From Acidimicrobiaceae bacterium (lineage in GTDB: Bacteria > Actinomycetota > Acidimicrobiia > Acidimicrobiales > MedAcidi-G1): a DNA stretch of 12,607 nucleotides. The notes beneath the pieces are model-generated. The model was not told where the DNA came from, did not search any database, and saw nothing but the letters and a program-made list of their open reading frames with translations. The position numbers and the translations under genes were made by a program. Each line of letters begins with the position of its first letter. Position 1 is the stretch's first letter. Below are positions 6,974 through 12,607 of the stretch, piece by piece. The DNA is taken from the NCBI GenBank assembly GCA_002714485.1, contig PAXM01000021.1, positions 52,808 to 65,414 of the forward strand. The letters are read 5' to 3'.

Positions 6974-7375
6974 TCAACGACTGCCCGCAGCCTGTGAACA
7001 GTTCGGGTTCAGGTCATCGGGAATCTGGACGGCCTGCCCGAACAAGTTGCAAGAGCATTCTGCTGCACAGTCGGCCAAGGAAACCCGCTGGCTCCAGAGA
7101 CCTAGGGCCAGCGCGGCCAAAAAGAGGATGACGAGGCCCCTGACCACGAGTCGACGGATAATTCGGGCGGCCAGAACGAGGAGCACGAGGGTGGTGGCGA
7201 TGGCCACCACAGCAGCTGCACGCAGAAATGACGGGTCGATCCACGCTGGGAGTTCGACGACTTCGGGCAATTGGTCGGCCGCGGAGTCGAGGCTTCCAGC
7301 GAGGCGGTTCAGCAGTGATTTCATCGGTAAGGCCGTGGTTGCCATGGAGGCGACATATCCGGTGCCGGTTGTCAT
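6974..7375 (-). CDS. Small two-helix membrane protein with Cys-rich extracytoplasmic tail
   Basis: A 133-residue protein that I do not recognise. It has a polar N-terminus, a first membrane helix at about 50-71, a strongly basic turn (RIIRRLVVR), a second helix at about 79-95, and a tail of some 38 residues. The tail carries four cysteines (103, 107, 109, 126) in a CX3CXCX16C pattern. By the positive-inside rule the basic loop is cytoplasmic and both ends lie outside, so the cysteines could form disulfides or bind metal there. The start at 7375 is supported by a good -35/-10 pair placing +1 on the ATG; a Met at codon 18 is the alternative. It is convergent with pyruvate kinase (8 bp between stops) and divergent from the DUF3151 gene. 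Confidence 0.7.
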   Translation of the reverse strand: MTTGTGYVASMATTALPMKSLLNRLAGSLDSAADQLPEVVELPAWIDPSFLRAAAVVAIATTLVLLVLAARIIRRLVVRGLVILFLAALALGLWSQRVSLADCAAECSCNLFGQAVQIPDDLNPNCSQAAGSR

Positions 7376-7381
7376 CGGGCG

Positions 7382-7410
7382 AGGGTAGCCACGGGGACTC
7401 CGAAGGTCAG
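7382..7410 (-). promoter_or_regulatory. Promoter CTGACC-N17-TACCCT, leaderless
   Basis: On the minus strand the -35 hexamer CTGACC (7405-7410) is spaced 17 nt from the -10 TACCCT (7382-7387). Six nt then precede the ATG at 7375. This is the most complete promoter in the window and drives the two-helix membrane protein. Confidence 0.6.
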
Positions 7411-7430
7411 GGCACCTGGTGGTGCGGCGC

Positions 7431-7436
7431 TACTCT
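7431..7436 (+). promoter_or_regulatory. -10 box TACTCT of leaderless promoter
   Basis: TACTCT is followed by 7 nt and then GTG at 7444, so the RNA would begin at the G of the start codon. It selects this GTG over the longer open frame beginning at 7228, which overlaps the opposing gene. Confidence 0.55.
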
Positions 7437-7443
7437 CAGCGGT

Positions 7444-7914
7444 GTGACCGATCCATCCTCTGGTTCCCGCCCCGTGACACTGACTGGATCAGGTCCACCG
7501 GAAACGGTGCTGGCTCCGGAGGACCCGATGTCGGATGAGGCGTTGGTCGACGCACTCTCCCAGGCTGTTATCAGCGGTCGGAGGGATGCGGTGGCAGCCG
7601 TCGTTGCCGACTGGCCCCGTCATCTGGCGGGTTGGGCCTGTCTTGGCGACCTCGGACGTGACCCGATGGAGTCCTATGCCGCTTATCGGGTTGGCTACCA
7701 CCGTGGGCTGGACCGCCTCCGACAGAGCGGTTGGCGGGGATCGGGATATGTCCGGTGGCAGCATCCGACGAACCGAGGATTTCTACGTTCGCTGGCTGGA
7801 CTGGCCCGCATCGCCGATCTGATCGGGGAACAGGACGAGGCGGAGCGTTGTGAGTTGTTTTTGCACCAGCTGGACCCGGGGTGGTCGCACACCCTTCTTG
7901 AGGAGTCGACCTGA
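7444..7914 (+). CDS. DUF3151 family protein
   Basis: A 156-residue protein matching, from memory, the actinobacterial DUF3151 family. The diagnostic core is SYAAYRVGYHRGLDRLRQ, then a GWRGSGYVRW segment, then HPTNRGFLRSLAGLARIADLIGE and an EAERCELFLHQLDP tail. The function of the family is not established to my knowledge. The N-terminal 40 residues are variable and acidic/Pro-rich. The open frame begins upstream at 7228, but that extension overlaps the opposing membrane-protein gene and its promoter; the leaderless TACTCT box fixes the start at GTG 7444. The next gene, MobA-like, begins about 26 nt downstream, so the two are probably cotranscribed. Confidence 0.88.
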   Translation: MTDPSSGSRPVTLTGSGPPETVLAPEDPMSDEALVDALSQAVISGRRDAVAAVVADWPRHLAGWACLGDLGRDPMESYAAYRVGYHRGLDRLRQSGWRGSGYVRWQHPTNRGFLRSLAGLARIADLIGEQDEAERCELFLHQLDPGWSHTLLEEST

Positions 7915-7940
7915 CCCGGGAACATCGATGTCAGGCACCG

Positions 7941-8534
7941 TTGCCGGTAGTGGGTTCCTTTGCAGGGGCGGTCCTGACAGGGGGTGCCAGTCGGCGAATG
8001 GGTCGGGACAAGGCTCTCGTACGGATCTCCGGACGTGCTCTAGCAGTGGTGGTGGCAGATGCGATAGTCGCCGCAGGAGCAGACCGGGTCGTGGCCATAG
8101 GTGGCGATCGGACCGCTCTGGCAGCGGAGGGATTGACGGTGGTGGATGACAAGTATCCCGGCGAAGGACCACTAGGGGGCATCCTGACTGCGCTCGGTCA
8201 TTTTCAGGATTCGACTGAACCCGTGGTTGTACTGGCCTGCGATCTGCCGGCAGCCGATCCTGGGAACGTGGCAGCCGTGGTAGAGGCGCTTGGCGACCTT
8301 GACGGCGCAGCGGTGGCGGTGCCCGTGTTGGATGGGCGCCGTCAGTGGATGCACGCTTCCTGGACGCCGGCGACGGCCCCTCTTCTGTCGGCTGCGTTCA
8401 TGGATGGCGAACGGGCGACATGGCGAGCGGCAGAAGAGTCGGTTGATAGCGGCCTTCAGATCTTGGAGGTGAATGGACCGTCACCCACTGGCTTTTGCGA
8501 CGTTGACCAGCCGTCGGACCTCCCGCCGGATTAG
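7941..8534 (+). CDS. mobA: MobA-like molybdenum cofactor guanylyltransferase
   Basis: A 197-residue nucleotidyltransferase. The N-terminal GAVLTGGASRRMGRDKALV segment (residues 9-27) is the NTP-binding signature of the MobA/IspD-like fold. GEGPLGGILTAL (74-85) and VVLACDLPAAD (96-106, with the Mg-binding Asp101) complete the active site. MobA attaches GMP to molybdopterin in the cytoplasm. Related CoxC/MocA-type enzymes attach CMP to the same cofactor, and the two are not easily separated by eye. The start is uncertain: TTG 7941 has a weak AGG 5 nt upstream, and GTG 7950 would shorten the protein by three residues. An ATG at 7928 is out of frame. No other molybdopterin gene is visible in the window. 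The gene sits in the same-strand run after DUF3151. Confidence 0.85.
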   Translation: MPVVGSFAGAVLTGGASRRMGRDKALVRISGRALAVVVADAIVAAGADRVVAIGGDRTALAAEGLTVVDDKYPGEGPLGGILTALGHFQDSTEPVVVLACDLPAADPGNVAAVVEALGDLDGAAVAVPVLDGRRQWMHASWTPATAPLLSAAFMDGERATWRAAEESVDSGLQILEVNGPSPTGFCDVDQPSDLPPD

Positions 8535-8582
8535 TCGGCTGATTGGAGCTCAGAGGACCCCGCCGATCTGGAGACTGGCCGG

Positions 8583-8604
8583 TAGGGTCGGGTGGTAGCC
8601 CGAC
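8583..8604 (+). promoter_or_regulatory. Candidate promoter TAGGGT with a dyad on its predicted start point
   Basis: TAGGGT (8583-8588) would place +1 near 8595. The inverted repeat GTCGGG (8587-8592) / CCCGAC (8599-8604) overlaps the -10 and is centred at 8595.5, where an operator would block initiation. No -35 is recognisable. In GC-rich DNA a 6-bp dyad can arise by chance. Confidence 0.35.
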
Positions 8605-8624
8605 GACCCGGGACGCGCCGGGGA

Positions 8625-8667
8625 GGACCCGCCGAAGTGGACCCGCCGATTAGGCGGGGGGAGGGAG
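8625..8667 (+). promoter_or_regulatory. Rhodanese 5' leader: duplicated GGACCCGCCGA, hairpin and Shine-Dalgarno
   Basis: GGACCCGCCGA occurs at 8625-8635 and 8639-8649 (period 14), with a variant carrying one extra C at 8555-8566. CCCGCC (8642-8647) can pair with GGCGGG (8653-8658) across a GATTA loop, and the first copy could pair with the same GGCGGG. The Shine-Dalgarno AGGGAG (8662-8667) follows immediately, 5 nt before ATG 8673. The alternative pairing next to the ribosome site could modulate translation; this is inference. Confidence 0.4.
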
Positions 8668-8672
8668 CACCA

Positions 8673-9017
8673 ATGACCGAGAGCCTGGCGGTTCCCGAGG
8701 TGGACGTTGACTACCTCCAGAAAATGCTCGCCGAGGGAGCGAGGCTTCTCGACGTTCGGGAGCCCGACGAGGTGGATGAGGTCCGGGTGGCGGGTGGACT
8801 CCGGATACCCCTCCAGTCGCTACCCGACCGATTGGCCGAGATCCCATTGTCGGGCACTCTCTATGTGATCTGCGCGGTGGGTGGACGAAGCCAGACTGCC
8901 GCCGAGTTCCTTCGAGCCAACGGAATCGATGCGGTGAACGTCGCCGGTGGGACCAATGCCTGGGTGGCCGCCGACTTCCCGACCGAATCCGGTCCGGTCG
9001 GCGGGGCGGCCTCCTGA
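8673..9017 (+). CDS. Single-domain rhodanese-like sulfurtransferase
   Basis: A 114-residue single rhodanese domain of the GlpE/PspE size class. LLDVREPDEV (25-34) is the conserved N-terminal motif. The active-site loop reads CAVGGRS, with the persulfide cysteine at Cys67 followed by Gly and Arg, and VNVAGGTNAWVAADFP closes the domain. Such proteins carry a sulfane sulfur as cysteine persulfide and pass it to acceptors; the acceptor here is unknown. A longer frame begins at GTG 8592, but the predicted transcript starts after it and the extension is Arg/Pro-rich. ATG 8673 has a strong AGGGAG Shine-Dalgarno at 5-nt spacing. It is followed 14 nt later by RNase D, so the two form an operon. Confidence 0.88.
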   Translation: MTESLAVPEVDVDYLQKMLAEGARLLDVREPDEVDEVRVAGGLRIPLQSLPDRLAEIPLSGTLYVICAVGGRSQTAAEFLRANGIDAVNVAGGTNAWVAADFPTESGPVGGAAS

Positions 9018-9031
9018 GCGGGAGTGCGCCG

Positions 9032-10177
9032 GTGGATTTCCAGTTGGTTACCGACCAGGCGGAGTTCGAGGCGCTACTTGACGTCCTGATCGCCGAAAAA
9101 CGGATCGCCGTTGACACCGAGTTCCACCGGGAGAAGACCTACTTCCCGAAGGTGGCCATGGTTCAGGTCGCATGGGCGGACGGACTAGCCCTCATCGACC
9201 CTCTTGAGGTCGACCTCCGGCCCATGGCGCGGCTGCTGGAATCCGAAGTGCTGGTGGTTATGCACGCTGCGGGTCAGGATTTGGAGGTCTTCGACAGGGC
9301 GTGTGGGACCGCCCCGGCCAACCTCTTCGACACCCAGTTGGCCGCCGGATTCATCGGCTTATCATCGCCGTCGCTGGCTTCTTTGCATGAACGAGAGCTG
9401 GGCCTACGGCTCCCCAAGGGCGACCGCCTAACTAACTGGCTGGCCCGCCCTCTGACCGACTCCCAACTGGACTATGCAGCGTCCGACGTGGCACACCTGC
9501 TCGAGATCCACGGACGCCTGGTTCGTCGCCTGACGGCCGACGGTCGGCTCGCATGGGCTGAACAGGAGTGCGTCGAGATGCTGGCCCGGGAGAGGGGAAG
9601 GCGTCGACCCGAGGACGCTTGGATGCGTATCAAGGAGGCTCGGCAACTACGAGGTCGCGCCCGGGACGTGGCCCGTTCAGTGGCGGCATGGCGGGAGCGA
9701 CGGGCAGCTGACGTGGACCAGCCGGTGCGACACGTGGTTCCCGATCTGGGCGTAGTGGCGGTGGCCCAGCGGGCGCCGCGAACTATCGACGAACTGCGAA
9801 AGGTGCGGGGATTGGACGGACGGCACTGCAAGGGAGCGGTCGCCGAGGGCTTACTCGGTGCGGTGGCGATCTCTGACGAACTTCCGCCACTGGAAGTCGA
9901 TGCAGCGCGTCGCGATAACGGCAATGACGTTCGAGCCGCGGTAACTCTCGTCTCAGCCTGGGTGGCTCAGCTATCACGAGACATTGACCTGGATCCGACA
10001 CTGGTCGGCACTCGGAGTGACATAGAGGACCTAGTCAGGGGTGTGGCTGATGCCAAGATGACTACCGGATGGCGCCACCAGGTGGTGGGTGGTCCGGTAG
10101 ACGACTTACTTAGTGGCCGGGCTGCACTGGCTTTCGATGGTCGTGGCGGCCTGCTTTTGGAACCGCGTAGCTCCTGA
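9032..10177 (+). CDS. rnd: Ribonuclease D with HRDC domain
   Basis: A 381-residue DEDDy 3'-5' exoribonuclease, acting on tRNA and other stable RNA 3' ends in the cytoplasm. Exo I is VDTEFHREKTYFP (Asp28, Glu30), Exo II is HAAGQDLEVF (Asp83), and Exo III is YAASDVAHL (Tyr148, Asp152), so all catalytic residues are present. An HRDC domain, thought to bind RNA, follows at about 192-262 (from AWMRIKEARQL to DELRKVRGLDG). The C-terminal 120 residues form a helical region with no motif I can name. The GTG start at 9032 is 14 nt after the rhodanese stop and has GGGAG at 9020-9024, spacing 7, indicating cotranscription. Length is close to that of E. coli RNase D. Confidence 0.94.
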   Translation: MDFQLVTDQAEFEALLDVLIAEKRIAVDTEFHREKTYFPKVAMVQVAWADGLALIDPLEVDLRPMARLLESEVLVVMHAAGQDLEVFDRACGTAPANLFDTQLAAGFIGLSSPSLASLHERELGLRLPKGDRLTNWLARPLTDSQLDYAASDVAHLLEIHGRLVRRLTADGRLAWAEQECVEMLARERGRRRPEDAWMRIKEARQLRGRARDVARSVAAWRERRAADVDQPVRHVVPDLGVVAVAQRAPRTIDELRKVRGLDGRHCKGAVAEGLLGAVAISDELPPLEVDAARRDNGNDVRAAVTLVSAWVAQLSRDIDLDPTLVGTRSDIEDLVRGVADAKMTTGWRHQVVGGPVDDLLSGRAALAFDGRGGLLLEPRSS

Positions 10178-10224
10178 ATGTGAAAAGACCGTCAGCCCTC
10201 CCCGTGGAAGTGGGTGGCCCTCGG

Positions 10225-10266
10225 TAGGATGGCCGATAGGCCAGTCAGTCGTGGAGGTCACCTCCA
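10225..10266 (+). promoter_or_regulatory. Candidate promoter TAGGAT and two leader dyads
   Basis: TAGGAT (10225-10230) predicts +1 near 10237. The dyad TGGCC (10230-10234) / GGCCA (10239-10243) is centred on that position. Further down is the perfect inverted repeat TGGAGGT-C-ACCTCCA (10252-10266). The flanking CGGTAGGRT is shared with the candidate rhodanese promoter, where a dyad is also centred on +1. No -35 is visible. Confidence 0.35.
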
Positions 10267-10272
10267 TTGGCG

Positions 10273-10332
10273 ATGACAGGGCAGAAACATAGAAGAGATA
10301 CACCGATGACCGATCGGGAGGTTGCCCGGTGA
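10273..10332 (+). CDS. Possible 19-codon upstream ORF coupled to the next gene
   Basis: ATG at 10273 opens a basic 19-residue frame (MTGQKHRRDT at its start) whose TGA at 10330-10332 overlaps the GTG of the downstream gene as GTGA. This is the same coupling geometry as the glycosyltransferase pair. It lacks a clear Shine-Dalgarno of its own, and a second in-frame ATG lies at 10306. It may be chance. Confidence 0.25.
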   Translation: MTGQKHRRDTPMTDREVAR

Positions 10333-10529
10333 AGAAAGGCCGACATCGCCGCTACGAAGAAGCGCGGGCGCTGAAGCAGAATCAGGATCTGGACCTGGAT
10401 TCCATCTTCGAGAGCCTCGACGTGAGCGAGCGGGACGAGAACGAAGGATCCCCGGCGTTCGACGCCTGGGCCGAAGAGTACGACGAAGAGACCGAGGATG
10501 CGGTCGAGGAGACAGCCGAGTCAGCCTGA
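10329..10529 (+). CDS. Small bipolar charged protein of unknown function
   Basis: A 66-residue protein. The N-terminal 17 residues are basic (KKGRHRRYEEARALK region). From residue 20 onward it is strongly acidic, with 22 Asp/Glu in total and an EEYDEETEDAVEET stretch near the end. No cysteine, membrane segment or known domain is present. The GTG start has a strong Shine-Dalgarno GGGAGG (10316-10321) at 7-nt spacing, the best argument that it is real; an overlapping longer frame at 10322 in another phase lacks such support. The charge pattern suggests binding to nucleic acid or a basic partner, but this is inference. It is separated from RNase D by 151 nt with its own candidate promoter, and converges on the ClC gene with 24 bp between stops. 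Confidence 0.72.
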   Translation: MKKGRHRRYEEARALKQNQDLDLDSIFESLDVSERDENEGSPAFDAWAEEYDEETEDAVEETAESA

Positions 10530-10553
10530 TTCGGGTTCCTCTAGCGGGTCCGG

Positions 10554-12314
10554 TTAGCCGCCGGTCTCATCCAAGATTTCGTCCAGTTTGAGTATGTCGT
10601 CGGCCGAGAGCATGCCGATGAACGCGCCCTCGGAATCGGTGACGGCGAGGATGTCCACGTCAGCCTGCTCCATGGCGACAGTGGCGTCTCGGAGTGACCA
10701 GTTGGGCCGGGCCGCAGGCAGATCAACGTTTAATAGGTCGCCTACAGCGGTTTGGTCCCACGCAGAGCGTTCGAGGGTAGATACCTCGCTGAGGCTGATC
10801 ATTCCGCGGTAGTCGACGCCGTCGACCACGGCTACAGCTCGTTCGCGTCTACCGAGGACGTGCAAGTACATGAACTCGGCGACCGTGGCGTCGGAGGGCA
10901 CGGTCAGCACGTCGGTGTCGAGAGCCGAGGTCACGGGCAGGGTGAACCGTCGCTCGAGGTGGCCCAGGCGGACTGAGTGCTGGTACTCGGCCACCGATGA
11001 TTTCCCGGCGACCAACTGGCTGACCGCTGCGGCGACCAATGCTGGGACGACGAAGGATCCTCCTGTTGACTCCGCTACGAACATCACGGCCGATATGGGC
11101 GCCCGGTAGCCGGCGCCCAGGAAGGCGGCTAGCCCGAGAGTCGGGTAGAGGCCCGGTCGATCAGCCTCAAGCATGGCGCCTGTGAACTGCCCAATGATGA
11201 CACCCTGAACGGCAAGGGGAATGAACAGCCCACCGACCCCACCTGCTGCCAGTGTCACGATGGTTGCAGCGATACGGAGGCCAAAGAGCAGGGCGATGAG
11301 CCCTAGGCCCTGTCCGGGCTTGACCACCCACTCCATAGCCTCGAACCCGGGTCCAATGGTAAGAGGGGCATCGAAGGCCAAGTCGGCGACTAGGGCCAAT
11401 CCAGCTAGGGCAAACCCGCCCATGAGGACCCGTGGGATGAATGCCGAGGTTTTGGACTGGGTCTTAGCCCATCGGACCAACCAGGCCATGGAGCGACCAC
11501 CGAGACCGGCAAAGATGCCGAGAAGGAGGGCGCCGAAGACGTCGCCCACTTCGACAGCGGTGAAGAGAGTTGCCAGGTCGGCTGAATCGAACCACACGAC
11601 GTCGGTGTCAGCCTTGATGGCCAACTGCTTCACGTTCAGACCAATGCGATTCGCGGGATCATTTAGGAACGGTATGACCGCGTCATGGCCGATGAGATTG
11701 ATGTATGTGACGTAACTGGTGGCCGAGGCCAACAGGGACGGAAGGAGCGCTCGTCTGTTTACGTCATCCCGGTAGGGGGCCTCAAGCGCGAATAGGACGC
11801 CGGTAGCCGGAGCCTTGAACACAGCCGCCACGCCAGCCGCCGCGCCGGCGGTCAGGAGGATCTTGACGTCCTCGCGTCGCAGCCAGCGGCGGAAGCGGTC
11901 TCGAATACTGAGGCCAATCGTAGAGCCCGTGTAGATGGACGGCCCTTCTAGCCCAAGAGCTCCGCCCATCCCGATGGTCGTGATGCCGGCCAACATCTTG
12001 ATGGGGAGATCCCGAAGGGGAAGCTTCGGGTTGCGGTCGTGGAACGCTCTGTTGAATTCATCGGACGTCCCGGCCCCTAGTCCGCGGCCCGGATAGCGGA
12101 GAATCAGTGCTGCTAGTAGAAGCCCGACTCCGGGGGCGATGGCGATCTGCCACAGCGGTTGATGGAGGATCCTCTCCAGAATCAGGCTGGCCGATATGTA
12201 CTCAAACCCGGCGATGAGGACGGCCACCACTGCACCGGTGAGGATGGAAAGGGCCAGTACCGGGGTGTCACCACGGGTGGCGATGCTGTGGAGCCATCTC
12301 ACGGCGTTCTTCAT
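10554..12314 (-). CDS. ClC-family anion channel/transporter with C-terminal CBS pair
   Basis: A 586-residue membrane protein. The ClC core spans about 15-445 and a CBS pair about 460-580, expected to be cytoplasmic and possibly nucleotide-sensing. GLEGPS (121-126) retains the gating glutamate (Glu123) of the GxEGP motif. KAPATGVLFALE (167-178), GGLFIP (361-366) and GYRAPISAVMFVAE (402-415) align with the remaining ClC pore segments. The GSGIP motif is replaced by GAGTSDEF (80-87). The residue after FALE is Ala179, where proton-coupled exchangers have the inner glutamate. This suggests passive conduction, or a different ion or coupling; the family also includes fluoride exporters. ATG 12314 has AAGGG a few nt upstream and a short N-terminus before helix 1. 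It is divergent from an FAD-linked oxidase gene. Confidence 0.9.
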   Translation of the reverse strand: MKNAVRWLHSIATRGDTPVLALSILTGAVVAVLIAGFEYISASLILERILHQPLWQIAIAPGVGLLLAALILRYPGRGLGAGTSDEFNRAFHDRNPKLPLRDLPIKMLAGITTIGMGGALGLEGPSIYTGSTIGLSIRDRFRRWLRREDVKILLTAGAAAGVAAVFKAPATGVLFALEAPYRDDVNRRALLPSLLASATSYVTYINLIGHDAVIPFLNDPANRIGLNVKQLAIKADTDVVWFDSADLATLFTAVEVGDVFGALLLGIFAGLGGRSMAWLVRWAKTQSKTSAFIPRVLMGGFALAGLALVADLAFDAPLTIGPGFEAMEWVVKPGQGLGLIALLFGLRIAATIVTLAAGGVGGLFIPLAVQGVIIGQFTGAMLEADRPGLYPTLGLAAFLGAGYRAPISAVMFVAESTGGSFVVPALVAAAVSQLVAGKSSVAEYQHSVRLGHLERRFTLPVTSALDTDVLTVPSDATVAEFMYLHVLGRRERAVAVVDGVDYRGMISLSEVSTLERSAWDQTAVGDLLNVDLPAARPNWSLRDATVAMEQADVDILAVTDSEGAFIGMLSADDILKLDEILDETGG

Positions 12315-12404
12315 ACACCCTTGGACACGGTGATCCTCTGGCGGGGTAGCCCTTTGGCGGTTAAGTGGTGTCGGTCTGGTCGATGTGGACTGCGGTTCGT
12401 CGGG

Positions 12405-12410
12405 CAGACT
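12405..12410 (+). promoter_or_regulatory. Weak -10-like box CAGACT at leaderless spacing
   Basis: CAGACT is followed by exactly 6 nt and ATG 12417. It differs from the window's other leaderless -10 boxes (TA[C/G]NCT) only in its first base. No Shine-Dalgarno precedes this ATG. Confidence 0.3.
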
Positions 12411-12416
12411 GCGTAC

Positions 12417-12607
12417 ATGCGCTTTCCCTTCGTCAGCGGTCTAGTCGGCCGAATCCGCGGCGACGATGGGCTGGAGCGGGAGCTGGTGGCGGTACTTGGT
12501 CGGGGTCGGGTGGAGAGTGGGGCTGGAGCCTTGAAGCTCTACAGCCGTGACGGCTCGGTGACCAGAGGAGGACGGGCCGGGATCGTGTGCTTTCCGGAGA
12601 CCACGGC
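12417..12607 (+). CDS. FAD-linked oxidase (GlcD/D-lactate dehydrogenase-like), N-terminal fragment
   Basis: The first 63 codons are open to the window end. The pattern ELVAVLGRGRVESG, then LKLYSRDGS, then GIVCFPETT matches the N-terminus of FAD-binding PCMH-type oxidases such as glycolate oxidase subunit GlcD and D-lactate dehydrogenases. In these the L..LG...V, Y..D.S and V..P.TT elements precede the PP-loop. The substrate cannot be told from this fragment, and a fused Fe-S domain, common in actinobacterial versions, would lie beyond the edge. The ATG is supported only by a weak -10 at leaderless spacing. It is divergent from the ClC gene with 102 bp between start codons. Confidence 0.68.
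   Translation, partial: MRFPFVSGLVGRIRGDDGLERELVAVLGRGRVESGAGALKLYSRDGSVTRGGRAGIVCFPETT

Noticed and set aside
7228..7443. N-terminal extension of the DUF3151 gene from 7228
   Set aside because: It overlaps the opposing membrane-protein gene and both divergent promoters; GTG 7444 has a -10 box at leaderless spacing.
8592..8672. Longer rhodanese start at GTG 8592
   Set aside because: The extension is Arg/Pro/Gly-rich and unlike rhodanese N-termini, the candidate +1 falls after this GTG, and ATG 8673 has a strong Shine-Dalgarno.

Overview
The window is moderately high-GC bacterial chromosome, densely packed with ordinary-looking genes. There is no rRNA, tRNA, CRISPR array, insertion sequence or phage gene. 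A DUF3151-family protein (an actinobacterial family), GTG starts, and start codons sitting directly behind TANNNT -10 boxes (leaderless transcripts) all point to Actinomycetota. The class Acidimicrobiia would fit, but that is inference and no marker gene here proves it.

Layout. (1) 1-3741 is a cell-envelope glycan block: a truncated FAD-dependent oxidoreductase of the UDP-galactopyranose-mutase/COG1232 type on the minus strand, divergent from two overlapping plus-strand GT-C membrane glycosyltransferases. (2) 3742-4244 is about 500 bp with no credible gene; its right end holds four consecutive 12-bp units. (3) 4245-5484 is a minus-strand pair: glycerophosphodiester phosphodiesterase, then a CopD-like four-helix membrane protein. 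(4) 5529-6965 is a divergent pyruvate kinase whose promoter physically overlaps that of the phosphodiesterase. (5) 6974-7375 encodes a small two-helix membrane protein with a Cys-rich tail, convergent with pyruvate kinase. (6) 7444-10529 is a plus-strand run: DUF3151 protein, MobA-like nucleotidyltransferase, single-domain rhodanese, RNase D with HRDC, and a 66-residue charged protein. (7) 10554-12314 on the minus strand is a ClC anion channel/transporter with two CBS domains. Divergent from it, the window ends in the first 63 codons of an FAD-linked oxidase.

No obvious new defence or mobile system is present. The strongest unusual signals are regulatory. Five genes have a TA[C/G]NCT hexamer ending 6-7 nt before the start codon, with a sixth weaker case. 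At the phosphodiesterase/pyruvate kinase boundary the -10 of each promoter falls on the -35 position of the other. Two proteins also carry substitutions at positions that matter mechanistically: the pyruvate kinase lacks the Asn and Ser of the RLNFSH motif, and the ClC protein lacks the canonical GSGIP motif and the inner proton glutamate.
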